Shown here piece after piece: positions 17,911 to 30,405 of a stretch of 64,000 nucleotides of DNA. Every line of letters starts with the position of its first letter. Within the stretch, counting starts at the first letter, position 1. Position numbers and translations under genes: made by a program. Below the pieces are notes generated by a model that ran no database searches, was not told where the DNA came from, and was given only the letters and a program-made list of their open reading frames with translations. The stretch is from Martelella alba (lineage in GTDB: Bacteria > Pseudomonadota > Gammaproteobacteria > Enterobacterales > Enterobacteriaceae): the NCBI RefSeq assembly GCF_005217455.1, contig NZ_SZPQ01000014.1, forward strand, positions 1-64,000, written 5' to 3'.

Positions 17911-20670
17911 ATGTCACAAACCATTGTTCTCGCATTGCAGGGGCTCTCCTGCGATCACTGTATCAAACGCGTGAGGGAAACGCTCGAATCCCGCGATGAT
18001 GTGGCAAACGCCGCCGTCGCGCTGGATTATGCCGCCGTCACCGGCGATGCGTCGGCGTCAGCCCTGATCGACAGTATCCGCCAGGCCGGTTATGATGCGA
18101 CCCCGGCGGGGCACGGCGATACCGAATTGGCGTTATCCGGCCTTTCCTGTAATCATTGCGTGGCCAGCACCCGCAAAGCACTGGAAGCGGTGCCGGGCGT
18201 CAGCGCGGCCGTCGTCGAACTCAACCACGCCAGCGTTTACGGCACCGCCGACGCGCAGAGTCTTATTGATGCCGTGGAAAAAGCCGGCTATCAGGCCAGC
18301 TTGCCGGAGGGTTCCGTCTACCCAAAAACTGAGCCGCTGACACTCTCTCATTCAGCGCCGGACTCTCTGGCAGCGGCAATCTCTTTTCCGGCAAATGACG
18401 CGTCGGTTCAAGCCGACGCGGCAACCGCGGCGGATACGCCGCATCAATCCGCGGACGACGGCAGCCTACAGTTACTGATAAACGGTATGAGCTGCGCCAG
18501 TTGCGTCGCCCGAGTGGAGCGTGCGCTCCAGCAGGTTCCGGGGGTGGATAAAGCGCGAGTCAATCTGGCGGAACGCAGCGCGCTGGTCATGGGTTCCCCC
18601 GACGGTCAGGCGTTAATCGATGCCGTGGAACGCGCCGGGTACGGCGCCGAAATTATTCGCGATGAAACCGAACGCCGTGAGCGTCAACAACAAAGCGCCC
18701 GCCACGCCATGCGGCGCTTTAGCTGGCAATCAGCGCTGGCGCTGACGCTCGGCATACCGCTCATGGCCTGGGGCGTGTTCGGCGGCAGCATGACGCTGAC
18801 CGCGCAAAACCGCCTGCCCTGGCTGGCCGTGGGGTTGGTGACGCTGGCGGTCATGATCATCGCCGGCGGCCATTTTTACCGTAGCGCCTGGCGCAGCCTC
18901 ATGAACGGCGGCGCCACGATGGATACGCTGGTGGCGTTGGGTACCGGCGCCGCCTGGCTTTATTCCATTAGCATCGTACTGTGGCCGTCGGTCTTCCCAA
19001 TGGCGGCCCGGCATCTGTATTTCGAGGCCAGCGCCATGATAATCGGCCTCATCAATCTCGGCCACGCTTTGGAACAACGGGCGCGGCAGCGTTCTTCCCA
19101 GGCGCTGAAACGCTTGCTCGATCTGACGCCGCCCACCGCCAAAGTCGTTACCGGGCAAGGCGAGCGCTCCGTGCCGTTGTCGGAAGTACAATTGGGCATG
19201 ATATTACGACTCACCGCCGGTGATCGGGTACCGGTGGACGGCGTCATTACCCAAGGTGAGATCTGGCTTGACGAATCCATGCTGACCGGCGAACCGGCCG
19301 CGCGGGAAAAATCCGCCGACGCGAGAATCCATGCCGGCACCGTGGTTCAGGATGGCACCGCCCTGTTCCGTGCCGACGCCATCGGCAACCAGACCACCCT
19401 TGCGCGTATCATTCGCCTGGTTCGCCAGGCGCAAAGCAGCAAACCCGCCATCGGTCAAATGGCCGACCGTATTTCGGCGGTCTTCGTCCCGGCAGTGGTC
19501 GCCATCGCCCTATTGAGCGCCGCCATCTGGTACCTGGTCGGCCCGGCGCCGCAAATGGTTTATACCCTGGTCATCGCCACCACCGTACTGATTATCGCCT
19601 GCCCTTGCGCGCTGGGCCTGGCCACGCCCATGTCTATCATCGCCGGTATCGGCCGGGCGGCGGAATTGGGCGTTTTGGTACGCGATGCCGATGCGTTGCA
19701 ACACGCCACCACCCTTGACACGCTGGTGTTCGATAAAACCGGGACCCTGACCGAAGGCCGGCCGCGGGTCGTGGCGGTGGAAACCATTGAGCAAGGCGAT
19801 CGGGACCGGGCGCTGCAATTGGCCGCGGCGCTGGAACGCGGCTCCAATCACCCCCTGGCCCGCGCCATCGCCGATGAAGCCGGGCAAGCGCCCTTGCCCG
19901 AGGTTTCCGCCTTTCGCACGCTTCGAGGACTGGGTGTCAGCGGCAACGTCGACGGCGTCCGGCTGTTACTGGGCAATCAGGCCATGATGGCGCAACATCA
20001 CGTGAATATCGGTCCATTGGCCGAGCGGGTCCGCTATTGGTCCGAGCAAGGCGCCACACCGGTAATCCTGGCGACCGGCGATAAGCCCTCGGCGTTATTC
20101 GCCATCCGGGATCCGTTGCGCGCCGATAGCGCTGAGGCATTACGGCGGCTGCACGATCAGGGGTATACCCTGGTGATGCTGACCGGCGATAACGCCGAGA
20201 CAGCGCAGTCCGTGGCGCGGGAAGCCGGTATTGATCGCGTCATCGCCGGCGTGCTGCCGGACGGCAAAGCCGAGGCCATTCGCCAGTTGCAACAGCAAGG
20301 CCATCGGGTCGCGATGATAGGCGACGGTATCAACGATGCGCCGGCGCTGGCCCAGGCGGAGGTAGGCATCGCCATGGGCGGCGGCAGCGATGTGGCTATT
20401 GAAACCGCCGCTATCACCCTGATGCGCCATAGCCTGCACGGCGTTGCCGACGCCTTGGCGGTGGCGAAGGCCACTTTGCGCAATATGAAGCAAAATCTGC
20501 TGGGCGCCTTCGTCTATAATGCCCTTGGCATTCCTATCGCCGCCGGCGTGCTTTATCCTTTCACCGCCACGCTGCTCAATCCCGTGGTGGCCGGAGCCGC
20601 CATGGCCTTGTCATCGATTACCGTCGTCAGCAATGCCAACCGGTTGATAGGCTTTAAACCAAAAGCATAA
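17911..20670 (+). CDS. copA: Cu(I)-exporting P1B-type ATPase CopA
   Basis: A 919-residue inner-membrane pump that exports Cu(I) to the periplasm. Three N-terminal heavy-metal domains are visible, each with a CxxC: GLSCDHC, GLSCNHC and GMSCASC. E. coli CopA has two. Membrane helices surround the CPC motif ([11 protein letters not shown]); DKTGTLTEG carries the phosphorylated Asp, with TGE, HP-containing SNHPLA and [10 protein letters not shown] completing the catalytic set. I start at the ATG at 17911, preceded by AAAGGAG; an upstream frame crosses the promoter and is rejected. Controlled by the CueR site upstream. Confidence 0.98.
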   Translation: MSQTIVLALQGLSCDHCIKRVRETLESRDDVANAAVALDYAAVTGDASASALIDSIRQAGYDATPAGHGDTELALSGLSCNHCVASTRKALEAVPGVSAAVVELNHASVYGTADAQSLIDAVEKAGYQASLPEGSVYPKTEPLTLSHSAPDSLAAAISFPANDASVQADAATAADTPHQSADDGSLQLLINGMSCASCVARVERALQQVPGVDKARVNLAERSALVMGSPDGQALIDAVERAGYGAEIIRDETERRERQQQSARHAMRRFSWQSALALTLGIPLMAWGVFGGSMTLTAQNRLPWLAVGLVTLAVMIIAGGHFYRSAWRSLMNGGATMDTLVALGTGAAWLYSISIVLWPSVFPMAARHLYFEASAMIIGLINLGHALEQRARQRSSQALKRLLDLTPPTAKVVTGQGERSVPLSEVQLGMILRLTAGDRVPVDGVITQGEIWLDESMLTGEPAAREKSADARIHAGTVVQDGTALFRADAIGNQTTLARIIRLVRQAQSSKPAIGQMADRISAVFVPAVVAIALLSAAIWYLVGPAPQMVYTLVIATTVLIIACPCALGLATPMSIIAGIGRAAELGVLVRDADALQHATTLDTLVFDKTGTLTEGRPRVVAVETIEQGDRDRALQLAAALERGSNHPLARAIADEAGQAPLPEVSAFRTLRGLGVSGNVDGVRLLLGNQAMMAQHHVNIGPLAERVRYWSEQGATPVILATGDKPSALFAIRDPLRADSAEALRRLHDQGYTLVMLTGDNAETAQSVAREAGIDRVIAGVLPDGKAEAIRQLQQQGHRVAMIGDGINDAPALAQAEVGIAMGGGSDVAIETAAITLMRHSLHGVADALAVAKATLRNMKQNLLGAFVYNALGIPIAAGVLYPFTATLLNPVVAGAAMALSSITVVSNANRLIGFKPKA

Positions 20671-20730
20671 TCTTCCCACGCCTTCATGCTACCCTAGGGT
20701 GATGCGACGACGGGGACGGCGGGACGGCGA

Positions 20731-21534
20731 ATGATGAAAAAATTGTGGGGATGGCTGGCGGCCGCGTTGGGAGGGATATCCCGGCCGGCCTATGACTGGC
20801 CGGGAATGGACATTCCGTTGCCGGCGGAACGGCTGCTGCATCTGGTGGGCAGCATTCATATGGGTACGCGGGATATGTCCCCGCTGCCCGCCAGTCTAAT
20901 GACGCTGTTGCGCGACGCCCGCGCGCTGGTGGTGGAGGCGGATATCACCGTTGGCGCGCCCTTGACCAATCAGGAACCGGTGATGACGCCGCTGGCCGAG
21001 CGGCTGCCGCCGGATCCTTTGGCGACCTTGCGGCGCTTATGCGCGGAATATGGTCTGGATGAGGGCGCCTTGGCCAGTCTGCCCGCCTGGCATATCGCCT
21101 TGATGCTACAAGCCCGCCAGGCTGAGGAGCTGGGATTGCGCGCCGCCTACGGCATCGACTACCAATTAATTCAGGCGGCCAGGGAAATGAATATTCCCAT
21201 TATCGAACTGGAAGGGCCTGACGAACAGTTGGATCTACTGCGACAATTGCCCGATCAGGGCAACGCTTTATTGCTGGATACCCTAAGCCACTGGCATACC
21301 AATGCCCGCCTGCTGCAAACCATGATCAGTTGGTGGGTGCATCGCGGCCCGGCCGACATCGCCAAGGCTTTTCCTTCCACCTTCAGCGGCGAGTTGTATC
21401 AGTATCTGATGACCGAACGTAATCGGCGCTGGCGAACCGCGCTGCAAGAACTGCCGTCCGGGGTCTATGTCGTGGCGGTCGGGGCCCTGCATCTTTACGG
21501 CGATCAGAATCTGCCCTCTTTGTTGCGGCAGTGA
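20731..21534 (+). CDS. ybaP: TraB/GumN-family protein YbaP
   Basis: A 267-residue TraB/GumN-fold protein. Conserved features are HLVGSIHMG, VVEADIT, the central AYGIDYQL, PIIELEG and the C-terminal VVAVGALHLYGDQN, the two histidine motifs proposed to form a metal-dependent active site in Tiki-like members. E. coli YbaP has 264 residues and no proven function. The N-terminus is weakly hydrophobic without a clear cleavage site. It sits between copA and ybaK, as in E. coli, but the sRNA gene chiX found there in E. coli is not recognisable here. Confidence 0.92.
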   Translation: MMKKLWGWLAAALGGISRPAYDWPGMDIPLPAERLLHLVGSIHMGTRDMSPLPASLMTLLRDARALVVEADITVGAPLTNQEPVMTPLAERLPPDPLATLRRLCAEYGLDEGALASLPAWHIALMLQARQAEELGLRAAYGIDYQLIQAAREMNIPIIELEGPDEQLDLLRQLPDQGNALLLDTLSHWHTNARLLQTMISWWVHRGPADIAKAFPSTFSGELYQYLMTERNRRWRTALQELPSGVYVVAVGALHLYGDQNLPSLLRQ

Positions 21535-21620
21535 ATTTTTTTAACCGCCGGCATTTACCCTCCGAACCGGGTAAGTTAACCTAGTCATTTCGTCATTAGG
21601 GTGCTATCCAGGTTGCGATC

Positions 21621-22109
21621 ATGACCCCTGCGGTAACGTTTTTGGAAAAGAACCATATCGAGTTTACCCTTCATCCTTATGAGCACGACAGCAACGAAAC
21701 CCATTTCGGCGACGAAGCGGTTGCAAAGCTGGGATTGAACGCCGAGCAGGTCTACAAGACACTGCTGGTATCGCTAAACGGCGAGGCCAGGCAACTGGCT
21801 GTGGCCGTCACGCCGGTGGCGCTGCAACTGGATTTGAAAAAGGTTGCCCGGGCGTTGGGCGCCAAAAAGGCCGAGATGGCCGATCCGGTGCTGGCGCAGA
21901 AGACCACCGGCTATCTCTTGGGCGGCATCAGCCCCCTGGGCCAGAAAAAACGCCTGCCCACCGTGATAGATTTACCGGCGCGGGACTTTACCACTATTTA
22001 CGTTTCCGGCGGCAAACGCGGCCTGGATATTGAATTGCAACCGGGCGATCTCGGGCGCCTATTGTCGGCGACATTTGCCGATATTGCCAAACGCGACGGC
22101 CAGGATTAG
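21621..22109 (+). CDS. ybaK: Cys-tRNA(Pro)/Cys-tRNA(Cys) deacylase YbaK
   Basis: A 162-residue editing-domain protein that hydrolyses Cys-tRNA-Pro made in error by prolyl-tRNA synthetase. The catalytic K46 is present in VYKTLLV, and the [13 protein letters not shown] loop is typical of the family. It acts in trans in the cytosol. fsr begins 10 bp after its stop, so the two are probably cotranscribed; in E. coli ushA separates them. Confidence 0.96.
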   Translation: MTPAVTFLEKNHIEFTLHPYEHDSNETHFGDEAVAKLGLNAEQVYKTLLVSLNGEARQLAVAVTPVALQLDLKKVARALGAKKAEMADPVLAQKTTGYLLGGISPLGQKKRLPTVIDLPARDFTTIYVSGGKRGLDIELQPGDLGRLLSATFADIAKRDGQD

Positions 22110-22119
22110 CGGGATTCCC

Positions 22120-23325
22120 ATGAGCGAACGAACCCTTTCCGCCCCCCGCGACGAGACGGCGCCCAGGCGACGCACGGTTTATTCGGTGCTGGCCGCCATC
22201 AGCGCGGCGCATCTGCTTAACGACATGATCCAGTCCCTGATACTGGCGATTTATCCGTTGTTGCAGTCCGCCTTCGCGCTGAGCTTTACTCAGGTCGGCC
22301 TGATCACCCTGACCTACCAGATTACCGCCTCGCTGCTGCAACCCCTGATAGGCAGTTATACCGATAAGCATCCCAAGCCGTTTTCGCTGCCCGTCGGCAT
22401 GAGCTTTACCCTGCTGGGCCTGCTGCTGATGGCGACCGCTCAAAATTTTGCCTGGGTGTTGGCCGCCGCCGCGCTGGTGGGCACCGGATCCTCGGTATTC
22501 CATCCGGAATCCTCGCGGGTGGCGCGTCTGGCTTCCGGCGGCCGCCACGGTCTGGCCCAATCGTTGTTCCAGGTGGGCGGCAATTTCGGCGCCTCGCTCG
22601 GCCCCTTGCTGGCGGCTCTGTTTATCGCCCCCTACGGTAGGGGACATATCGCCTGGTTTTCGCTGGCCGCGTTGCTGGGCGCGATTATCTTGCTGCAAGT
22701 GGGCAAATGGTATCGCCACACGATGGCGGCGCCCAAGACGCCTCGGGCCCTGTCCTCAGTGGCCACCGGCCTGCCGACGCGCAAGGTGGTCTGGGCCATT
22801 GTCATTTTATTGATATTGATTTTTTCCAAATACTTTTATCTCGCCAGTATCAGCAGTTACTACACATTCTATCTGATGCACAAGTTCGGCCTGTCGGTCC
22901 AGGCGGCGCAGCTTCATTTATTCGCCTTTTTATTGGCGGTGGCGGTCGGCACCGTGATCGGCGGTCCGGTAGGCGATCGCATCGGCCGCAAATATGTCAT
23001 CTGGGGTTCCATTCTCGGCGTGGCGCCCTTCACCCTGTGGCTGCCCCATGCCTCGCTGTTGGTGACCAGCGTGCTGACGCTGTTCATCGGCGTGATCCTC
23101 GCCTCGGCGTTTTCCGCCATCCTGGTCTATGCCCAAGAACTGCTGCCCGGAAGGATAGGCATGGTCTCGGGACTGTTTTTCGGTTTCGCCTTCGGCATGG
23201 GCGGCCTTGGCGCGGCGGTGCTCGGTCATATCGCCGATATGACCAGCATCGAATTTGTTTATCAAATCTGCGCTTATCTGCCCCTGTTGGGGATCTTGAC
23301 GGTTTTCCTGCCTAATCCCCGCTAG
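22120..23325 (+). CDS. fsr: MFS efflux transporter Fsr (fosmidomycin resistance)
   Basis: A 401-residue major-facilitator transporter with about 12 membrane helices. Strongly conserved segments include AHLLNDMIQSLILAIYPLLQ, SSVFHPESSRVAR and GGPVGDRIGRKYVIWGS, the last being the MFS motif A region. E. coli Fsr confers fosmidomycin resistance when overexpressed; the natural substrate is unknown. I start at MSERTLSAP (ATG at 22120), the start that begins after the ybaK stop. The E. coli protein has 406 residues. Confidence 0.95.
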   Translation: MSERTLSAPRDETAPRRRTVYSVLAAISAAHLLNDMIQSLILAIYPLLQSAFALSFTQVGLITLTYQITASLLQPLIGSYTDKHPKPFSLPVGMSFTLLGLLLMATAQNFAWVLAAAALVGTGSSVFHPESSRVARLASGGRHGLAQSLFQVGGNFGASLGPLLAALFIAPYGRGHIAWFSLAALLGAIILLQVGKWYRHTMAAPKTPRALSSVATGLPTRKVVWAIVILLILIFSKYFYLASISSYYTFYLMHKFGLSVQAAQLHLFAFLLAVAVGTVIGGPVGDRIGRKYVIWGSILGVAPFTLWLPHASLLVTSVLTLFIGVILASAFSAILVYAQELLPGRIGMVSGLFFGFAFGMGGLGAAVLGHIADMTSIEFVYQICAYLPLLGILTVFLPNPR

Positions 23326-23549
23326 CAAGCCCCCCGTTTCCGCAAAAATGCGATTTCGCGGCGAACGGGCGCGCCCTCGGCGAACCGATTTATGGCGATC
23401 CGGTAACGGAGTAAAACCCCGGTTCAGCTTTTTTCCCCAATATGCCTTTTTTCATAACCTGACAATTAATTTCTACCCAAATTGGCCGCCCATGCCATAC
23501 ACTTGATATGTAACTTTTTGTTTCTGGCGTTGCCTATCGAGGAGTCGGG

Positions 23550-25253
23550 ATGCATCATGCCACACCACTCATCAACACCATTGTCGGCGGTCTGGTTCTC
23601 GCCTTTCTGCTAGGCGCCCTTGCCAACCGGTTGCGGGTTTCGCCCCTGGTGGGATATCTGGTCGCGGGCGTACTGGTCGGACCGCATACTCCCGGCTTCG
23701 TCGCCGACACGTCGCTGGCCCCCGAACTGGCCGAGCTTGGCGTTATCCTCTTGATGTTCGGCGTGGGTCTGCATTTTTCCTTCAAAGACATCATGTCGGT
23801 GAAATCCATCGCCATACCAGGGGCCGTGGCGCAAATCGCCGTCGCCACCCTGCTTGGCATGGTGTTTTCCTCAGTATTGGGCTGGACGCCGGTAAATGGC
23901 CTGGTATTCGGCCTGTGTCTGTCCACGGCCAGTACAGTGGTGCTGTTGAGGGCGCTGGAGGAGCGGCAACTGATAGACAGCCAGCGCGGCCGCATCGCCA
24001 TCGGCTGGTTGATTGTTGAAGATCTGGTCATGGTGTTGACGCTGGTACTGTTGCCGGCCTATGGCGATCTGCTCGACGGCGGATTGGCGGGCAACCCGCA
24101 ATTGTGGGCGGATTTGGCTTTTACCCTCGGGAAAGTGGTGGCGTTCATTACGCTGATGATTGTGGTCGGCCGCCGCGTCGTGCCTTGGGTGCTGGTCAAA
24201 AGCGCCGGCACCGGTTCGCGGGAACTTTTCACCCTATCGGTGCTGGCCATGGCGTTGGGCATTGCTTTCGGCGCGGTGAAACTGTTTGATGTCTCTTTCG
24301 CTTTGGGCGCGTTTTTCGCCGGGGTCGTACTGAGCGAGTCAGAGCTCAGCCACCGCGCCGCGCAGGATACCCTCCCGCTGCGCGACGCCTTTGCGGTATT
24401 GTTTTTCGTCTCGGTGGGCATGCTGTTTGACCCCTTGATCATTATCGACGAGCCGGCCGCGGTTCTGACCACGCTGGCAATTATTTTGCTGGGCAAATCA
24501 GCGGCGGCGTTCGTTCTGGTCAGATTGTTCGGCCACTCGGTTCGCACCGCGCTCACCATTTCAGTCAGCCTGGCGCAAATCGGCGAGTTCGCCTTTATCC
24601 TCGCGGGGCTGGGCATCGCGCTGGGTATGCTGGGCGATGAAGGGCAAAACCTGGTGTTGGCCGGCGCGATATTGTCCATCATGATCAACCCGCTATTGTT
24701 CGCCCTATTGGAGCGCTATCTCGCCCGTGACGATGGCGACGAAGACCTGTATAACGAACAGCATGGCGGCGAAGAAAAACAGACGCCGATGGAAATCTGT
24801 CATCATGTACTGCTGGTGGGTTACGGACGGGTCGGAAGTCTGATAGGCGCCCGGCTGGCCGAGGCGGGCATGCCGCTGGTGGTGGTGGAAAATGCCCGCG
24901 CCCGGGTTGAGGCCCTACGCGAACAGGGTGTCAACGTGGTGCTTGGCAACGCCGCCAAGGCGGAGATTATGTCATTGGCCCGCCTGGATTGCGCCCGCTG
25001 GCTATTATTGACCATCCCCAACGGTTTCGAGTCGGGGGAAATCGTCGCCATGGCACGACAAAGGCGCCCGGATTTAACCATTATCGCCCGCGCCCATTAT
25101 GACGATGAAGTCGGGCATATCCTTGAACGCGGCGCGAACCAGGTGATCATGGGCGAAAGGGAAATCGCCGGCAGCATGATAGCCCTGCTGCAAATAGAAG
25201 GCGCCCAACCCATGGATCCGATGGAAAGCCGCCAGGAAGCGCTACCCTTCTGA
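23550..25253 (+). CDS. ybaL: CPA2-family cation/proton antiporter YbaL
   Basis: A 567-residue Kef-type protein. The N-terminal 390 residues hold about 12 membrane helices of a Na+/H+ exchanger domain ([18 protein letters not shown], later [18 protein letters not shown]). The cytosolic C-terminal part is a TrkA-N Rossmann domain with [13 protein letters not shown] near 418-430. E. coli YbaL (558 residues) is classed as a putative K+ or monovalent cation antiporter without an assigned substrate. Its end overlaps the convergent hemH by 12 bp. In E. coli gsk and aes separate ybaL from hemH; both are absent here. Confidence 0.94.
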   Translation: MHHATPLINTIVGGLVLAFLLGALANRLRVSPLVGYLVAGVLVGPHTPGFVADTSLAPELAELGVILLMFGVGLHFSFKDIMSVKSIAIPGAVAQIAVATLLGMVFSSVLGWTPVNGLVFGLCLSTASTVVLLRALEERQLIDSQRGRIAIGWLIVEDLVMVLTLVLLPAYGDLLDGGLAGNPQLWADLAFTLGKVVAFITLMIVVGRRVVPWVLVKSAGTGSRELFTLSVLAMALGIAFGAVKLFDVSFALGAFFAGVVLSESELSHRAAQDTLPLRDAFAVLFFVSVGMLFDPLIIIDEPAAVLTTLAIILLGKSAAAFVLVRLFGHSVRTALTISVSLAQIGEFAFILAGLGIALGMLGDEGQNLVLAGAILSIMINPLLFALLERYLARDDGDEDLYNEQHGGEEKQTPMEICHHVLLVGYGRVGSLIGARLAEAGMPLVVVENARARVEALREQGVNVVLGNAAKAEIMSLARLDCARWLLLTIPNGFESGEIVAMARQRRPDLTIIARAHYDDEVGHILERGANQVIMGEREIAGSMIALLQIEGAQPMDPMESRQEALPF

Positions 25254-26231
25254 GCGCTGGCCAAAACAAGGGCCGGACCCGCCGATCAATTGGCAAAACA
25301 AGGCAATCTGCGCGGGGCTGTCGTTAAGCGCGGGTATATAGTGGTATTTTTCACCGCCGGCGTGCAAAAAGATTTCTCTATTTTGGACATTGATTTCTTC
25401 CAGCGTTTCCAGGCAGTCCGATGAGAAACCCGGACACAGGATCTGCACATGCCGGACGCCTTGCGCCGGCAGGCCCCCCAACGTTTGATCGGTATACGGC
25501 GTCAGCCAGGGTTCGCGGCCGAAACGGGATTGGAAAGTGAGCATTATCCGTTCAGGAGGGAAATCCAGCGCCGCCACAAGCAGGCGTCGGGTATCCTCAC
25601 AGCGCTGCGGATAATCGTCCCCGTCCCGGGCATAGCGTTGCGGAATACCGTGGAAGGACAGTATCAGCCGATCCGGCCGGCCATGCTTGGCGAAAGAGTC
25701 AGAGATACTGTCGCGCAGCGCGGTAATGTACGCGGGGTGATCGGCATAGTCGCGGATAAATCGCACGGATGGCAGCTTGCGGCAGCCGGCCAGGACCCGG
25801 GCCACCGCATCCCAGATGGAAGCGCTGGTGGAACTGGAATATTGGGGATAAAGCGGCAGCACCACCAGTTCACTGATGCCTGCCGCCAGCAGGCGGCGCA
25901 AAGCGCCAGGCAACTCGGGACGGCCATAGCTCATGGCCAGTTCCACTACCGCATCCGGCAACCGGGCGGCCAACGCCGCTTGCTGACGTTTGCTATATAC
26001 CAGTAGCGGCGAGCCTCCCGTCATCCATATACTGCGATAAAGCTTCGCCACCCTGGGAGAACGAAACGGCAAAATGATGCCGTATAATATCGGCCGCCAC
26101 AGCCAGCGCGGTGTATCCACCACGCGCCGGTCGCTGAGGAACTCGGCCAAGAAACGTTTTACCGCCGCGGGCGTCGCCGCATCGGGCGTGCCGAGGTTGA
26201 CCAGCAACACCCCCTTTTTTTCCTGATCCAT
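25242..26231 (-). CDS. hemH: Ferrochelatase HemH
   Basis: A 329-residue enzyme inserting Fe(II) into protoporphyrin IX, the last step of heme synthesis. The N-terminal [26 protein letters not shown], the catalytic histidine in [10 protein letters not shown] and the glutamate region [15 protein letters not shown] are intact. It is nine residues longer than the E. coli enzyme at the C-terminus. It lies 185 bp downstream of adk on the same strand; that gap contains an imperfect Fur-like AT-rich dyad near 26341-26373. Confidence 0.96.
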   Translation of the reverse strand: MDQEKKGVLLVNLGTPDAATPAAVKRFLAEFLSDRRVVDTPRWLWRPILYGIILPFRSPRVAKLYRSIWMTGGSPLLVYSKRQQAALAARLPDAVVELAMSYGRPELPGALRRLLAAGISELVVLPLYPQYSSSTSASIWDAVARVLAGCRKLPSVRFIRDYADHPAYITALRDSISDSFAKHGRPDRLILSFHGIPQRYARDGDDYPQRCEDTRRLLVAALDFPPERIMLTFQSRFGREPWLTPYTDQTLGGLPAQGVRHVQILCPGFSSDCLETLEEINVQNREIFLHAGGEKYHYIPALNDSPAQIALFCQLIGGSGPCFGQRSEG

Positions 26232-26416
26232 GACCTTTCCTTCCCATTAAGATTTGACCGGCGACGGCTTGTTAAGCAACAAAAGCCGCCGGGCGTTCAA
26301 CAAGAAGACAGTGTAGCCGAAAACCGGATGTCGGAGTGGCGATAATCGATGATAATAAAAATCATTACGATAGGTGGCAGCCCGGATAGGGTCCGAACTG
26401 CCGGCAGCGGGGGGGA

Positions 26417-29219
<2,803 letters not shown>

Positions 29220-29324
29220 ACCTATGCTTACCTCAGTCCAGATAGCTAACAGTCAGGCGTGCGTTTAGCCGTGTCCCGTCATGATTCATGACGCCGGACC
29301 CCGCCGCGCACTGCGATGAATTCG

Positions 29325-29352
29325 AAATGGGGACAACAGCGGGGTTTTTCAA
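29325..29352 (-). promoter_or_regulatory. Sigma-32 heat-shock promoter of htpG
   Basis: Minus strand: TTGAAA (29352-29347), a 14-bp spacer, then CCCCATTT (29332-29325). This fits the sigma-32 consensus CTTGAAA-N13-17-CCCCATNT in both boxes and predicts a leader of about 100 nt. Confidence 0.9.
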
Positions 29353-29416
29353 GCCCGAAAACAAAAAAGACCGGACGATTCAACGGGCAAGGCCGGAGCA
29401 AATCGCCCCGCCATGG

Positions 29417-30022
29417 TTAGAATTTGATGGGATGGCGACCGGCCAGGGAATGGGATAGCGTGGTGCCGTCAACCATTTCCAGCTCGCCACCCACGGGCAC
29501 GCCGTGGGCGATTCGGCTGGCCAGCACGCCGTGGCTCGCGCACATCTCGGCAATATAGTTGGCAGTAGCTTCACCTTCCACCGTGGGATTGGTCGCCAGG
29601 ATCACTTCCGCGATATCCTCGCCGGCCAGGCGTTCTTGCAAGCGCCCCAGGCCGATATCATCGGGGCCGATGCCATCGAGCGGCGATAAATGCCCCATAA
29701 GCACGAAATAACGTCCGGCGTATTGCCCGGTCTGTTCAATGGCTTGGATATCGGCGGGACTTTCCACCACGCAAATCTGCCGGGTCTGCCGACGGCGGGG
29801 ATTGCCGCAGATGTTGCAGATTTCTTGCTCGGTGAATGTCCGGCAATCGGCGCAATGACCGATTTCAGCCATTGCGCGGGTCAGCGCCTGGGCCAGACGC
29901 TCCCCGCCGCCGCGATCGCGCTGCAACAGGTGAAAAACCATGCGCTGCGCTGATTTGGGGCCGACGCCCGGTAGACAGCGCAATGCCTCCATTAAGGCTT
30001 CGAGTAACGGGCTGGTCTGCAT
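29417..30022 (-). CDS. recR: Recombination mediator RecR
   Basis: A 201-residue DNA-binding protein that with RecF and RecO loads RecA at single-strand gaps. It shows an N-terminal helix-hairpin-helix ([13 protein letters not shown]), the four-cysteine zinc finger at C57, C60, C69 and C72, and a TOPRIM domain from about 80 ([14 protein letters not shown]). Its length equals that of E. coli RecR. The start overlaps the ybaB stop by one base (TGATG), the conserved dnaX-ybaB-recR operon. Confidence 0.98.
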   Translation of the reverse strand: MQTSPLLEALMEALRCLPGVGPKSAQRMVFHLLQRDRGGGERLAQALTRAMAEIGHCADCRTFTEQEICNICGNPRRRQTRQICVVESPADIQAIEQTGQYAGRYFVLMGHLSPLDGIGPDDIGLGRLQERLAGEDIAEVILATNPTVEGEATANYIAEMCASHGVLASRIAHGVPVGGELEMVDGTTLSHSLAGRHPIKF

Positions 30023-30351
30023 CAGAACGGCATTTTAAAACCGGGGGGTAGCGGCATACCGCTGGAAATCGACGCCATTTTTTCCTTTTGGGTCTCTGCG
30101 ACACGTCTGGCCGCGTCATTGAAGGCCGCGGCGATGAGATCTTCCAGCATATCCTTGTCATCCTCAAGCAGGCTGGGGTCCACCTCCACCCGACGGCAAT
30201 TGTGCGCCCCGTTGATGGTCACTTTAACCAGCCCCGCGCCGGATTCGCCAGTCACTTCCATCTGGGCGATCTCTTCTTGCATCTTCTGCATTCTTTCCTG
30301 CATCTGCTGAGCCTGTTTCATCAGATTGCCCATGCCGCCTTTACCAAACAT
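30022..30351 (-). CDS. ybaB: Nucleoid-associated protein YbaB
   Basis: A 109-residue dimeric DNA-binding protein of the YbaB/EbfC family, tweezer-like in structure. The N-terminal Gln/Met-rich helix ([20 protein letters not shown]) and the conserved [18 protein letters not shown] segment are clear. I start at [11 protein letters not shown], with AGAGAG upstream, to match E. coli (109 residues). It lies between dnaX, 55 bp upstream, and recR, which it overlaps. Confidence 0.97.
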   Translation of the reverse strand: MFGKGGMGNLMKQAQQMQERMQKMQEEIAQMEVTGESGAGLVKVTINGAHNCRRVEVDPSLLEDDKDMLEDLIAAAFNDAARRVAETQKEKMASISSGMPLPPGFKMPF

Positions 30352-30405
30352 AGTTTTCTCTCTCTTAGCTAACCGCATCAGGGCTTATTTGCCGCAGTGC
30401 GGAGG

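Noticed and set aside
21535-21620. Possible chiX small RNA between ybaP and ybaK
   Set aside because: The position is right, but none of the conserved ChiX seed or terminator sequence can be seen.
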